Counted from the first letter of the stretch, positions 17,699 through 29,100 are shown. The stretch: DNA of 53,327 bases from Planctomycetaceae bacterium (GCA_002709045.1 PAPJ01000047.1:1-53327); one strand, 5' to 3'. A program made the numbers and translations. Notes: generated from the sequence alone by a model not told the origin.

Positions 17699-19036
17699 AT
17701 GTTAAGAATAGGCGATTTTAAAAGTCGTAGCTGTGATGGGATTTCCCGACGGGCATTTGTGCAGGCGGGAGCAGCGTTACCATTGACAGCAATGCTCTCG
17801 GAAAATCAGATCGCTCAGGCTGCTGCTCAGGCACGGGCCAAGACTGTTGTATTTGTGTGGTTATGGGGAGCTCCCAGTCATCTCGACACTTTTGATCCTA
17901 AACCAGATGCTCCGCTTAATTACCGCGGGCCATTTGGAACGATTCCCACGACACTACCGGGGGTTCGATTTACGGAACTAGTTCCAAAACTAGCAGCCCG
18001 GACGGACAAATTTGCATTAATTCGAAGTAATATCACTCACGATGGCGGTCACCCCGGCGCCGGAACATTTGGTTATACCGGTCATCGAGAAGGTCGGGGG
18101 ATTACAATTCAGCCAAGTTGGGGGTCCATTGTTTCGCGTCATCACGGAGCTGGTGAAGGGTTACCACCCTATGTCATGCTTTCCCGGGGTATCCCTCGCG
18201 ATGTTGTTAAAACAATTGATGGCTATGGCGGCGGTGACTGGGGTAAGGCATACGACCCATTTCTTATTCAGTGCGATGAATTAGGCTCGATCAACATCCC
18301 GGCTCTAAAACTTGTCGACGGTGTCACTCCTGATCGTATTGCCCATCGTCGTAATCTGCAGGGGCAACTCGACAAAATCAAACGTAATGTAACTGCAGAC
18401 ACGTTTGACGCATGGGACAGTAAATCGAAACAGGCTTTCACTCTGTTAACAAATAAACAGGCTCTCGAATCACTGGATCTGACAAAGGAAACAACTGATC
18501 TTCGCGAAAACTACGGTCAAACATCCTTTGGCCAGAGTTTATTACTTGCCCGTCGTTTAGTCGAAGCAGAAGTGCCGTTTGTAAATGTAAGCTGGAGTGA
18601 ATTCGTCGAAGCATTTAGCCCAAATACAGATTTCGGATGGGATACGCATGTGAAAAACTTTGACTTGCTTCCTAATCGCCATTGCCCGGTTCTCGATAAC
18701 GCCTTTTCAGCTTTTTTGGATGATATGTATGACCGTGGTTTGATGAATTCGACGCTGGTAGTTTGCATGGGTGAATTCGGAAGGACACCACGTATCAATA
18801 ACCGGGCTGCTCGTGACCATTGGCAACATAACTACTTCTCGATCTGGGCCGGGGCCGGTGTTAAAACGGGCCAGGTCATTGGTGCCAGTGATGCCAAAGG
18901 TGAACGTCCTGTTACCAGAGGAATCGAACCGACGGGCGTTGGGGTTACGATGCTTGACTGTATGGGAATCGACAGTATTGCCCGAGCTGAACTGAATGTA
19001 CTTCCGGAAGGAGAATTCATTCATGAACTCTTCTAA
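17699..19036 (+). CDS. DUF1501 protein (unpaired), Tat-type leader
   Basis: 445 residues. An SRRAFVQAG motif followed by a hydrophobic region is a probable Tat leader. The DUF1501 core shows FVWLWGAPSHLDTFDPKP, RSNITHDGGHPGAGTFGY and MGEFGRTPRIN, a fold related to alkaline phosphatase/sulfatase enzymes. Unlike the two others here it is not preceded by a PSCyt1-DUF1549-DUF1553 gene. Its last 14 bases overlap the start of the TolB-like gene, so the two are probably translated together. Enzymatic activity of DUF1501 is unproven. Confidence 0.9.
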   Translation: MLRIGDFKSRSCDGISRRAFVQAGAALPLTAMLSENQIAQAAAQARAKTVVFVWLWGAPSHLDTFDPKPDAPLNYRGPFGTIPTTLPGVRFTELVPKLAARTDKFALIRSNITHDGGHPGAGTFGYTGHREGRGITIQPSWGSIVSRHHGAGEGLPPYVMLSRGIPRDVVKTIDGYGGGDWGKAYDPFLIQCDELGSINIPALKLVDGVTPDRIAHRRNLQGQLDKIKRNVTADTFDAWDSKSKQAFTLLTNKQALESLDLTKETTDLRENYGQTSFGQSLLLARRLVEAEVPFVNVSWSEFVEAFSPNTDFGWDTHVKNFDLLPNRHCPVLDNAFSAFLDDMYDRGLMNSTLVVCMGEFGRTPRINNRAARDHWQHNYFSIWAGAGVKTGQVIGASDAKGERPVTRGIEPTGVGVTMLDCMGIDSIARAELNVLPEGEFIHELF

Positions 19037-19934
19037 GAGTAAGTTCGTTTACTACTTATCTCTGCTATTGGTAATGCTGGTGCTCAGCGGATTAACTCAA
19101 TTCGCAACAGCTGCTGAACCGGTACGTTTGACGACCGATGGCAAGATGAAACAGGATCTCTGTTTCACTCATGACACTAAGGAACTAATTTATTCAGTAC
19201 TACAAACCCCTCAACTCATCAAACTGCAACGTTTGAATTTAGAGTCAGGTGAAGTTGGAGACTTTCATACCAGTGCCAACACAAGTGAAATCTATATTGA
19301 TTTTGCGAAAGACATGAAGCATTACGCGTATATCCGAAATGACGGTAATCTACATACTGTCATTCAGGTTCAGGACGTTGAAAACGGGGAACTGCACAGT
19401 CTCAATCCTGGCGGCGGTTTTGCCTGTGTTCGTGCTCTGACGATCAGTCCTGACGGACAGAATGTCGTTTACTCATTTCCTGAAACCAACGGCTCTCAGC
19501 AACTTTGGCAGACAGATAACAAGCTGCAAAATAAAAAAGAACTCACCAAGTCTGACTTTATCGACGCCTATCCCAGATATTCGCCCACAGGAAATGTACT
19601 TACTTTTACTTCTACACGTAGTGGAAACTTTGACATCTTCCGGATGTCGGCGGCAGGAACAGGGATTTTCCAGCTAACTGATCACCCGGGTATTGATACC
19701 CGACCATCCTTCTCCCCTGACGGATCCAAAATCGTCTATACAAGCCTTCGTCAGGGCAACTATGAAATATTCATCATGAATGCGGACGGGGCTAATCAAA
19801 AACAGGTCACAAATAATCCCGGAAAAGATGATTTCGCCTGCTGGCACCCCGATGGAAAACGTATTCTTTATGTCGGTGATGTCAAAGGAAAGAAGGACAT
19901 CTATAGTATCTCGGTTGAAGCAATGTTGGACTAG
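19023..19934 (+). CDS. Secreted TolB-like/WD40-like (PD40) beta-propeller protein
   Basis: 303 residues with a signal peptide (YYLSLLLVMLVLSGLTQFATA). Repeated PD40 units follow: RYSPTGNVLTFTSTRSGNFD, SFSPDGSKIVYTSLRQGNYE and WHPDGKRILYVGD, as in TolB and related propellers. No protease domain is attached. Start ATG 19023 has AAGGAG 7 bases upstream; the frame extends a little further but that part lies inside the DUF1501 gene, with which it overlaps by 14 bases. A role in recognising surface or periplasmic partners is inferred. Confidence 0.85.
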   Translation: MNSSKSKFVYYLSLLLVMLVLSGLTQFATAAEPVRLTTDGKMKQDLCFTHDTKELIYSVLQTPQLIKLQRLNLESGEVGDFHTSANTSEIYIDFAKDMKHYAYIRNDGNLHTVIQVQDVENGELHSLNPGGGFACVRALTISPDGQNVVYSFPETNGSQQLWQTDNKLQNKKELTKSDFIDAYPRYSPTGNVLTFTSTRSGNFDIFRMSAAGTGIFQLTDHPGIDTRPSFSPDGSKIVYTSLRQGNYEIFIMNADGANQKQVTNNPGKDDFACWHPDGKRILYVGDVKGKKDIYSISVEAMLD

Positions 19935-19988
19935 ATTATCTGGAATGTGACTAGCCGTAGAAACATCCAGTCGACCAGTACGATATTT

Positions 19989-20486
19989 CTACTCAATCCG
20001 GCTATTCAACGATTGGGCAGCAGACGCATTCTTGGCCGCTGCTGCTCCGGGTACATCAGGCCTTTTTGGTCCGTCGGCTTTAATCAGCATTCCGTCCTTG
20101 AGTACTTCAAGTGAGACAACAGAATCATAGTCGTCATAAGCAACCTGAGCAGTGATTGTCGGGAAATTAGCTTCCGACTCAATAGGATAGGTCAGCACTT
20201 CGGAGATTCCTCCGGTAAGTACAAACGCTGCACCATATCCAGCAGCCCTTAAGTAATTCAGCTCTTTATGCATTCCTTGTTTGAAGACAAAAATATCCAC
20301 TCGCCGACCATTTCGATATTCAGTTGTCACAGGAGTCCCTACTTCGGCAATTAATTGCAGGCGTGCCGTCCCGGACTGGAAAACATTAAGATTTTTCCTC
20401 TCGGGTGCCTGCATCGCCCGTTCCACAGAACAACCTGTTAAAACCAGCGTTAGTAACAGAAAAAGGGGAATATTTATTTTATTCAT
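19989..20486 (-). CDS. Putative lipoprotein, conserved in planctomycetes, SmpA/BamE-like pattern
   Basis: 165 residues with lipobox LTGC at Cys19. The start at 20486 is chosen because the longer frame (to 20549) would place a basic, Cys-rich extension before the signal peptide; no good ribosome site is seen for either. The mature segment FQSGTARLQLIAEVGTPVTTEY RNGRRVDIFVFKQG (shown in two parts) recalls the short helix-hairpin plan of BamE/SmpA-type lipoproteins, and a Gly/Ala-rich hydrophobic stretch (AAGYGAAFVLTGGISEVL) follows. The C-terminus is Ala-rich. It converges with the TolB-like gene; function unknown. Confidence 0.7.
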   Translation of the reverse strand: MNKINIPLFLLLTLVLTGCSVERAMQAPERKNLNVFQSGTARLQLIAEVGTPVTTEYRNGRRVDIFVFKQGMHKELNYLRAAGYGAAFVLTGGISEVLTYPIESEANFPTITAQVAYDDYDSVVSLEVLKDGMLIKADGPKRPDVPGAAAAKNASAAQSLNSRIE

Positions 20487-20671
20487 TGATTGAAGCTTTC
20501 GGAGACTTAAGAAACCGCGGCACCTGCAAGAGATCAGACAGGCTGGCAATTGTCCCGAAAATTGTAAGAGATAAGAATAATTCCGGGTAAGGCCAGTTCA
20601 GTATTGGAGGGGATACCGCTACTCTTTTCAGCTATACTAGAGATTGAAACTTAACGGGAGATTGACTGTAT

Positions 20672-23600
20672 ATGTTGCGATATTCATTGCTTTTTCTGGC
20701 ATTGATGGCGAGCGTTGCCCCTACCTATGCAGAGGATCCGGAAATTGACTACACCCGTCAAATCAAGCCACTGTTAATCCAGCATTGTGCAGATTGTCAT
20801 GGTACCGATCTTCAGGAAGGCGGTTTTCGCGTTGATAGCGGCGGACTGGTTGTACGTGGCGGAGACCGCGGAATGTCTGTCATAGCAAGCCAACCTGAGC
20901 AAAGCCTCCTTCTCAACGTGCTCAAGGGCAGGGGTGACATCCCTCAAATGCCGCTGGAGTCAGATCCTCTTACCGAAGAGCAGATTAAACTGATCAGCGA
21001 CTGGATTGCTCAGGGTGCCCGATTATCCAAAGAAGAAGCATCGACTGTGATCGCGCGTCGAAAAAGTGATCATTGGGCCTTTCAGCCTATCGCTCACCCG
21101 GACGTACCAATCACTGAAAATGCTCGTTGGATAAATAATGGAATCGATGCCTTCATCCTAAAGCGGCTTACTAAAGAAGGTCTGACTCCTTCTCAGCAGG
21201 CTGCTAAGACGACATTAATACGTCGCGTTTATCTCGACATGCTGGGCATCCCCCCGACTCCCGAGCAAATAAGTAATTTCCGGAATAATGACTCTCCGGA
21301 TGCCTATGATCAATTGGTTGACCAGATTTTATCGTCGCCCAGATATGGCGAACGTTGGGGTCGTCACTGGTTGGATTTGGCACGCTACGCTGATTCAAAC
21401 GGATTTACAATCGACGGCCCACGTGAAATATGGAAATATCGGGACTGGGTTATCAATGCTTTGAATGCTGATATGTCGTTTGACCAGTTTACCCATGAGC
21501 AGATGGCTGGTGACTTAATAACAGACCATACAACATCTCAGTTAATCGCAACAGGTTTCCACCGTAATACCCTCATTAATCAGGAGGGGGGAACCAGCGA
21601 CGAGCAATTCCGTGTTGAATCTGTTGTGGATCGTGTTAACACAACCGGAGCCATTTATCTGGGCCTGACGGTTGGATGCGCACAATGTCACCAACACAAG
21701 TATGATCCGATTTCACAGCGTGACTTCTATCAACTCTATGCAATCTTCAACAATACTTCTGACAACAATGATGCCGCCGGTTCAGGACCAAAAATAAGTG
21801 TTCCTTCGGACAAACAAATCACAGAACGAGAACAACTGCAGTCAGATCTGGATGCCGCCGAACGACCACTAGCGGAACATGACAAAGCCTTCATGGCTGG
21901 TTTCGACGATTGGAAAACCAAATTGATGGCAGCGGAAGAGGTTAACTGGATACGTCAAAATCCGGCCGACTGGACCACCGACAAAGGGGCAGTGCTCAAT
22001 AAAATCGAAGACGATCAGTTACTCGTCGACTTTAGTGTTCCCGCCAATGACACTTATATTGTTCATTATGAAATCAATCTCGACAAAGTCACCGCCATTC
22101 GTCTGGAAGCCAATACTCACGCTAGTCTTCCTGAATCAGGCCCCGGACGGGCCGGTAATGGCAACTTCGTTTTGAGTGAATTTAATGCTTTCATCACACC
22201 GGAAGGTGGGGATAAAGTGGAAATTGAGTTAGGTCGAGCAATCGCAGACCACTCGCAGGATGGCTATCCGGTCTACCATTCGATTGATGGAAAAGATAAG
22301 ACGGGCTGGGCTATCAATGTTAAGTCTGGTTCTCTGAATGTTGATCGACAGGCCATTTTCCTTCCGACCCAACCCATCCGGATTAGCGGCAAGGCCCGTT
22401 TAACGATCTCCATGTTTCACAACAACACCGCTCCTAATTATCTGGTCGGGTGTTTTAGCCTTTCGGTGACGAACGAAGATCCAGCACTGCTGGATACTCC
22501 TGCAAGCATCATTGCACTCCTGAAAAAAGAAGAGCGAACCAAAGAAGAAGAAACGCAGGTCGTCGAAGCCTACAAGCAGACAGATATTACGCGAAAAGAA
22601 CTTGTCTCTAAAGTGGACTCACTAAAATCACAACTCTCGGCATTAGAGAAGTCCATTGCTACCACGATGGTTTTGGAAGAACTGGCAACTCCCAGAACAA
22701 CGCATATTCAAATTCGCGGAGACTTCCTTCGAAAGGGTGCCGAAGTGAAGACGGATGTGCCCGAAGTACTTCCACCTATTTCGACTGCTAACCAGTATGT
22801 TACTCGGTTAGATTTCTCACACTGGTTGATGAGTGATGAAAATCCTCTCACAGCCAGAGTTACCGTAAATCGTTTTTGGCAACGCTTATTTGGTTTGGGA
22901 ATCGTGCGCACAGAAAATGACTTTGGTTTACAGGGAGAATTACCGGAGCATCCTGAATTACTGGATTGGCTGGCATCTGAGTTTATAAATTCCGGCTGGA
23001 GTATCAAAGCATTCCATCGCCTGGTACTGACATCAGCGACCTATAAACAATCATCTCATATGACGGCTGAATTACTTGAGCGAGACCCGGACAACCGACT
23101 CATCGCCCGTCAATCACGGATTCGACTGGAAGCAGAAGCCATTCGGGACTGCAGTATTCAAGCAGCTGGAATCCTATCTACTAAACTTGGTGGTAAGGGT
23201 GTCTACCCTCCGCAACCCGAAGGAATTTATATTCTCACACAGCAGAAAAAGGCCTGGCCGGAAAGTAAAGGCGATGATCGTTTCCGCCGGGCGATGTACA
23301 CGTATTTCTGGCGTAGCAGCCCATATCCACTGATGCCGACATTCGATGCACCTGAAGCAAATACCACCTGCACTCGCCGTTCGCGAAGTAACACACCACT
23401 CCAGGCACTCACCCTGGCCAATGACCGGGCCTTCTTTGAGTTCGCTCAAATGCTTGCCGAACAGATTCTTAAATCGGAAGCTGTCAGCGAATCTGAGAAA
23501 ATCAATCTGGCTTTTGAGCGAGTGCTTACTCGGGCACCAACCGAGTTTGAACAGGTTCGACTTCAGCAGTTTCTGGATCTTCAGAAACAATGGTACGCCG

Positions 23601-23731
23601 ACAATCCGGCAGATGCGGAAGCTGCAGCCCCCGGACATCTCCCCGCTAATCTGGCAATTAGCGATGCTGCTGCATGGACTGCATTATCTCGCGTTTTATT
23701 AAACCTCGATGAGTTCATTACCAGGGATTAA
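20672..23731 (+). CDS. PSCyt1-DUF1549-PSD1 (DUF1553) secreted protein, first of two
   Basis: 1019 residues with a signal peptide (LLFLALMASVAPTYA). A c-type haem motif CADCH (Cys39, Cys42, His43) opens the PSCyt1 domain. DUF1549 spans about 150-370 (IDAFILKRL, YGERWGRHWLDLARYADSNG) and contains a second motif CAQCHQHKYDPIS. An insert of beta-rich and coiled-coil sequence spans about 400-670, followed by DUF1553 (NPLTARVTVNRFWQRLFG, HPELLDWLASEF, NTPLQALTLAND). These proteins may pass electrons or act with DUF1501 partners on polysaccharides, though the reaction is unknown. The DUF1501 gene follows after 3 bases. Confidence 0.95.
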   Translation: MLRYSLLFLALMASVAPTYAEDPEIDYTRQIKPLLIQHCADCHGTDLQEGGFRVDSGGLVVRGGDRGMSVIASQPEQSLLLNVLKGRGDIPQMPLESDPLTEEQIKLISDWIAQGARLSKEEASTVIARRKSDHWAFQPIAHPDVPITENARWINNGIDAFILKRLTKEGLTPSQQAAKTTLIRRVYLDMLGIPPTPEQISNFRNNDSPDAYDQLVDQILSSPRYGERWGRHWLDLARYADSNGFTIDGPREIWKYRDWVINALNADMSFDQFTHEQMAGDLITDHTTSQLIATGFHRNTLINQEGGTSDEQFRVESVVDRVNTTGAIYLGLTVGCAQCHQHKYDPISQRDFYQLYAIFNNTSDNNDAAGSGPKISVPSDKQITEREQLQSDLDAAERPLAEHDKAFMAGFDDWKTKLMAAEEVNWIRQNPADWTTDKGAVLNKIEDDQLLVDFSVPANDTYIVHYEINLDKVTAIRLEANTHASLPESGPGRAGNGNFVLSEFNAFITPEGGDKVEIELGRAIADHSQDGYPVYHSIDGKDKTGWAINVKSGSLNVDRQAIFLPTQPIRISGKARLTISMFHNNTAPNYLVGCFSLSVTNEDPALLDTPASIIALLKKEERTKEEETQVVEAYKQTDITRKELVSKVDSLKSQLSALEKSIATTMVLEELATPRTTHIQIRGDFLRKGAEVKTDVPEVLPPISTANQYVTRLDFSHWLMSDENPLTARVTVNRFWQRLFGLGIVRTENDFGLQGELPEHPELLDWLASEFINSGWSIKAFHRLVLTSATYKQSSHMTAELLERDPDNRLIARQSRIRLEAEAIRDCSIQAAGILSTKLGGKGVYPPQPEGIYILTQQKKAWPESKGDDRFRRAMYTYFWRSSPYPLMPTFDAPEANTTCTRRSRSNTPLQALTLANDRAFFEFAQMLAEQILKSEAVSESEKINLAFERVLTRAPTEFEQVRLQQFLDLQKQWYADNPADAEAAAPGHLPANLAISDAAAWTALSRVLLNLDEFITRD

Positions 23732-23734
23732 GAC

Positions 23735-25183
23735 ATGTCACTTGAACAACTTATCGTTCGCGAACAAACACGTCGCCACTTCTTTTCCAATGCCGGATTA
23801 AGCATTGGAACGCTTGGTCTTGCTTCGCTAATGGCGGGTGGAGATTTGCGCGCCGCGGAACATTCTGACCGTAAAACAAATCCACTTGCCCCACAAAATC
23901 CACACTTTAACGCCAAAGCGAAAAGAGTGATTTACTTGTTTATGGCGGGTGGCCCCAGTCAGCTTGAACTGTTTGACTACAAACCAAAACTTCAGGAAAT
24001 GGATGGAAAAGTCATTCCTGAGTCTTATGTGGAAGGTAAAAACTTCGCCTTCCTAAAGAAAGACGCTCAGTTATTAGGAACTAAACGAAAATTTCAGAAG
24101 TGGGGCGACAGCGGTCAGGAGATGTCCGAACTGCTTCCGCATCTGGGTGAACTGGCAGACAAAATCGCAATCATTCGTTCGATGAAGACGGATGTCTTCA
24201 ATCATGGTCCTGCCAAGTTATTCATGAACACCGGATTCCAACGATTTGGGCGGCCAAGTATGGGTGCCTGGGTAACCTACGGGATCGGCAGCGAATCAAA
24301 TGATCTACCTGGTTTTGTGGTAATGCATTCCGGGCCCCGGGGTCCTCGAGGAGGCACACCTTTATGGGGTAGCGGTTTCCTGCCAACAACCTATCAGGGC
24401 GTTCCATTCTTAAATGGAGCCGATCCGATCCTTAACCTTGCCACCCCAAAGGGAATTAGTCGGCAAGGACAGGGCGATTTTGTAGATACGCTCAAGGATC
24501 TGAATTCCGCTCGTCTGCAACAAATCGGTGACCCCGAAATTGCCACCCGAATTGCGACCTACGAAATGGCATACCGAATGCAGTCCAGTGCCCCGGAATT
24601 AATGGATCTATCCAAAGAAACTCCGGATACACTGAATCTGTACGGGATTAAGGATCCGGGCAAACCATCCTTTGGTCGTAACTGCCTGCTTGCCAGACGT
24701 CTGGTCGAACGGGGAACACGGTTTGTTCAACTATATCACACCGACTGGGATCATCATGGCAACGCCGGGACAAACCTCAACGAAGCTTTGGATGCCCGAT
24801 GCGATGAGGTGGATCAACCCGCTGCTGCTCTGGTCAAGGATCTGGAAGAACGGGGATTATTAGAAGATACAATCGTCGTTTGGGGTGGGGAGTTTGGCCG
24901 AACTCCACAAGGTGAACCTCGTGATATGCTTGGTCGCGACCATCACATCGAAGCATATTCGATGTGGTTATGTGGCGGTGGAATCAAAGGTGGTGTTACC
25001 GTTGGTAAAACCGATGATCTTGGTTACTACGGTGTTGAAGATCAGGTGCACGTGCATGACCTTCAGGCAACCATTCTGCATCTGCTGGGACTGGATCACG
25101 AGAAATTAACTTATCGTTTCCAGGGTCGTGATTTTCGATTAACGGACGTGGGCGGACACCTGGTCAACCAAATCATCGCTTAA
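23735..25183 (+). CDS. DUF1501 protein, partner of the first cytochrome-like protein
   Basis: 482 residues. A Tat-like leader (TRRHFFSNAGLSIGTLGLA) precedes the DUF1501 core: FMAGGPSQLELFDYKP, SMGAWVTYGIGSE, WGGEFGRTPQGE and the C-terminal YRFQGRDFRLTDVGG. The core resembles phosphatase/sulfatase folds in its Asp/His placement. It starts 3 bases after the PSCyt1 gene, the standard pairing. Its last 11 bases overlap the end of the convergent SASA esterase gene. Confidence 0.95.
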   Translation: MSLEQLIVREQTRRHFFSNAGLSIGTLGLASLMAGGDLRAAEHSDRKTNPLAPQNPHFNAKAKRVIYLFMAGGPSQLELFDYKPKLQEMDGKVIPESYVEGKNFAFLKKDAQLLGTKRKFQKWGDSGQEMSELLPHLGELADKIAIIRSMKTDVFNHGPAKLFMNTGFQRFGRPSMGAWVTYGIGSESNDLPGFVVMHSGPRGPRGGTPLWGSGFLPTTYQGVPFLNGADPILNLATPKGISRQGQGDFVDTLKDLNSARLQQIGDPEIATRIATYEMAYRMQSSAPELMDLSKETPDTLNLYGIKDPGKPSFGRNCLLARRLVERGTRFVQLYHTDWDHHGNAGTNLNEALDARCDEVDQPAAALVKDLEERGLLEDTIVVWGGEFGRTPQGEPRDMLGRDHHIEAYSMWLCGGGIKGGVTVGKTDDLGYYGVEDQVHVHDLQATILHLLGLDHEKLTYRFQGRDFRLTDVGGHLVNQIIA

Positions 25184-25925
25184 CTGGAAACTTAGTTTTT
25201 TTAGTTAACTCAACGTATTTCTCAGCGTAGCGACGACCTAATTCAAGAATACTCTCCCGATCAAAGTGAACTCCGTCAAAAACAGTAAGATCTTTAGCCG
25301 ACACAGAGTCTGTATTCGGGATGTGCTTACTGATCCTGCGAATCTTTTGATTAACTGGTTTTTCACCATAAACTTCGCCGGCAATAAATAACAAATCGGG
25401 CTGTCCGGTTTTCGCTCGTAGTGCATTGACAACAATGGACAATCTGTCGAGATAGTCCGGATCCGTTGCATCAGCTTCTCCCTGATGCCAGATCACGGCT
25501 GACAATTTTGGACTGCCGGATTGTTTCCACCGTTGAATCGATGTCAAAAACAAAGGCTGGTCAGGTTGCCACTGTTTTACCGAAGTACCGCCACGCGCAT
25601 TAACAATAAGTCCAACCGATTTATCTTTGAAGTGCGCTGCCATGGCAGGTCCAAATCCGGCACTGGGACCAATTCGCTGCATGGAAATATCTTTTCGTAG
25701 TGTCGAAAACCGATTCAGTGGATTCACCGCCCGTTCCCATTTAGAATTAGCATTAAGCAATTGAACTCCTTCAATTGGCTGCTTATCTTCTTCCAGCATT
25801 TTTGCCCGGCCAGCCATATTCGATTGGCCAATCATCAAAAACACATGTTCCGGCTGTTCGGCAGCCGATAAATATGAATGCATCATTAACAAAGTAAGAA
25901 CTATAAAACTGAACCGAATTACCAT
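25173..25925 (-). CDS. Secreted SASA (DUF303) sialate O-acetylesterase-like protein
   Basis: 250 residues with a signal peptide (IVLTLLMMHSYLSAAE). The SGNH-type serine motif is MIGQSNMAGR, the second block is VIWHQGEADATD, and the likely catalytic DxxH is DGVHFD near the C-terminus. Carbohydrate acetyl-ester hydrolysis is the expected role; the sugar is unknown. GGAG 7 bases before ATG 25925 supports the start. It lies between the two PSCyt1/DUF1501 units, oriented against the first. Confidence 0.85.
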   Translation of the reverse strand: MVIRFSFIVLTLLMMHSYLSAAEQPEHVFLMIGQSNMAGRAKMLEEDKQPIEGVQLLNANSKWERAVNPLNRFSTLRKDISMQRIGPSAGFGPAMAAHFKDKSVGLIVNARGGTSVKQWQPDQPLFLTSIQRWKQSGSPKLSAVIWHQGEADATDPDYLDRLSIVVNALRAKTGQPDLLFIAGEVYGEKPVNQKIRRISKHIPNTDSVSAKDLTVFDGVHFDRESILELGRRYAEKYVELTKKTKFPVKR

Positions 25926-26103
25926 TTTACGCTCCGGGAAACTATTGATATTTTGCAGACGAGTAGTTCGCAGACGTCGCCGACGTGTAGTGTAGCAGTT
26001 TCCTATTGGAGATTCTTATATCAAAGCAGTCTGATATAATTAGAGTAACTGTTTAGCAGATAGATGCAGTCCCAATAGGCAACTTAACGTCTCTTAAGGC
26101 CTT

Positions 26104-29100
26104 ATGAAATACGTACAATTCTTCATCGCTCTTTTATTGCTGATTCCATCCGGTTGGCTCAATGCGCAGCAGGAGAAAGTAAAATTCTCCGCAGAAAAGT
26201 TGGAATACTTTGAAACTCAGATTCGGCCGTTGCTGGTAAAGCATTGCTATGAATGCCACAGCAGCAAAGCCGAGGAAATCAAGGGCGGGTTGCGGGTGGA
26301 TGCCAGATCGTTGTTGCTAAAAGGAGGAGATACTGGTCCTGCCATTGAACCAGGGAACGAAGAAAGTCTATTTTTAGAAGCGGTCAATTATAGTGACCTT
26401 TATCAAATGCCTCCCAAATACCGTCTTGCGAAGCAAGACGTAGCGAAATTTACAAAATGGATTACTGAAGGTGCGGCCTGGCCTGATGAGACAGTGGCCA
26501 AAGTGAAAACAGGCGACGAATTTGATCTGGCACAACGCATGAAAGACCACTGGGTATGGCAGGGTCCACTCAATCAGAAAATCCCAAAAGTAAATGACCA
26601 AAGCTGGACTCGCCGCAGTCTGGACAATTTTATCCTGCAAAAACTTGAGGAGTCCAATCTATCTCCCAATCGTACGACCGGGCGGGCGGCCCTAATTCGT
26701 CGAGCTTATTTTGATTTAGTCGGATTACCTCCAACGCCGGATGAGGTGTTTGACTTTATCAATAATCCTGCTGAAACCCAGACAGCATTCGAACAAGTAA
26801 TCGACGAATTACTAGAATCGCGGCACTTTGGTGAACGATGGGCACGGCACTGGATGGACGTCGTCCGTTACGGAGAATCATACGGCCATGAATTTGATTA
26901 TGGCGTCCCCCACGCGCACCAATATCGTGACTATCTGATCCGGGCTTATAACGCCGATGTTCCATACGATCAATTCATACGGGAACACATCGCAGGAGAC
27001 TTACTTACCGAACCACGATTGAATGCAAAAGGATTCAATGATTCAGTACGAGGTACAGGATTCTGGTGGCTGGGGGAAGCTGTCCATGCGCCTGTTGATG
27101 TTAGACAGGACGAAGCGGACCGCATCGACAATCAGATCGACGTCATGGGCAAAGCCTTTCTGGGGATGACCATTGGTTGTGCACGTTGTCACGATCATAA
27201 ATTTGATGCGATTAGTACAAAGGACTATTATGCTCTGACAGGATTTATGCAGAGTTCGCGGCGGGATATTCGAGCTGTCTATCCAGAAAACGTAATTAAG
27301 CCATTAATCCAACAAATGGCGGAAGCCCAGGCTAAAATCTCATCTGCTGTTGCTACCAGCATCTCACCTCAGTCAGTTCTTTCCGGAAAAGATTTTGCTA
27401 AGTATCTAATGGCTACCAGAGAGGTAATCTATGGAAAGCCTAAAGCAGGGCAGACCCCGGACAAAAATGTTCTGTTTGAAGACTTCGAAGATGGTAATTT
27501 TGAAGGCTGGACGGTGGAAGGAACAGCATTCGGCAAAGAACCAATCACCAAAGAAACCCAGGGAGACTATCAGGGGGATCAAAAAGCCATCGGTAAAGGC
27601 TGGGCTAATTCACATAACATTCGGGAAGGGGGTGATACGGGTAAAGGAGACGCTCATAAAGGCAAATTAATCAGTCAGCCTTTTAAGCTCGACCATCGAT
27701 TTATTCATTTCATGATCTGTGGCGGAAATCATGCTGGCAAAACGTGTATCAATCTTGTCATTGACGGTAAGGTCGTCTTCTCTCAACCCGGATTTGCTAC
27801 GAATGTATTTCGCCCAATACGTTGGGATGTCACTGAACATCAAGGCAAAATGGCTCAGATCATTGCTGTTGATGATCAACAAGGAAGTTGGGGGAACATC
27901 GGATTAGATCATATCGAATTTAGTAATTACCCGACTACCACACAACAGGGACAGGGACGGTCCTCAGAGACTGTAGCTAAAGAATTAAACGTTGATGCCG
28001 GTTTACTTGCTCACTGGGTTGTCGCACTAACTGCTGATGAAACGAAGGACGTGAAGCACCCTTTGCATGTGTGGCGTAACATCATGAATCTACCAGCGGA
28101 GGCTGTCAAAGGGAAAGTAACTGCGGAAGCAAAACGCAGTTCTGATGCACTAACACAAACGGCTGATTTACTGGCTCGCAGCCCCCAACTGGACGGATTG
28201 ACCCAATGGACCACCGAATGGTTTGCCGAAGGCGAAGCCTTTCCCATTAAACCAACACCCTCTGGGACGCTCGACCTAAGGCATGACACACTCCGGTTAT
28301 TCAAGACCGGAACCATCAACTCCGGACAACTTTCCAATCGACTGACAGGTTCGTTTCGGAGTCCCACGTTCGAATTAAATCACAGTGCCATTCAAATGAA
28401 ATTGCAGGGGAAAGACGTCACTGCCAGGATGATCCTTGATGGTTTTTTCATGTACCGCTACAACGGCTTGCTATTTAGTGGTTTTTCAACCAACGTGAAC
28501 GCCGAGCCCACCTCAAAATGGCATCGCCTGCAGGGCGATGTTCATCGTTACAAAGGGCATAAGGCATTCATTGAATTTCTGGACACCGGAAATGGCAGCG
28601 TCGGTATTGAAGATCTCCGACAAACCAGCGACGGTAGCCCACGCGACATCCCGAACACCCTCATCATTGATATCGTTCACGATGGTGTCAGCGACCATCA
28701 GACCTTCGCAACAAGTTTTGGTGAACAATGGGAAATTACATTACAAGCTTGGCATGAAGCACAACTTAGTGCCGAGCAAGTCGGCTTGATCAACTGGGCT
28801 TTCCGCCATCAACTGGTGGACGTCCCTGCTGCCGTCAAAGAATCTGTAATGCAACAATGGGAAGATTATCGCAAACTTGAGAGTTCAATCCCCGCAGCAG
28901 AGCAAGTCCTAGTCATGGCCGACGGGTCTGGGGAAAACGAAAATATCTTTATTCGCGGTAATCATAAAGCTCTTGGTGAGGAAGCACCTCGCCAATTGTT
29001 ATCAGCAATTGTCGGGAATTCGCCCGTCGAGACTCACGGAAGTGGCCGAATGAAACTCGCTGAAGATCTGATCAAACCTTCGAATCCACTTACGAGCCGA

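Noticed and set aside
19935..19988. Possible hairpin TAGAAA...TTTCTA between TolB-like and lipoprotein genes
   Set aside because: Arms are short and interrupted, with no T-run; too weak to call a terminator.
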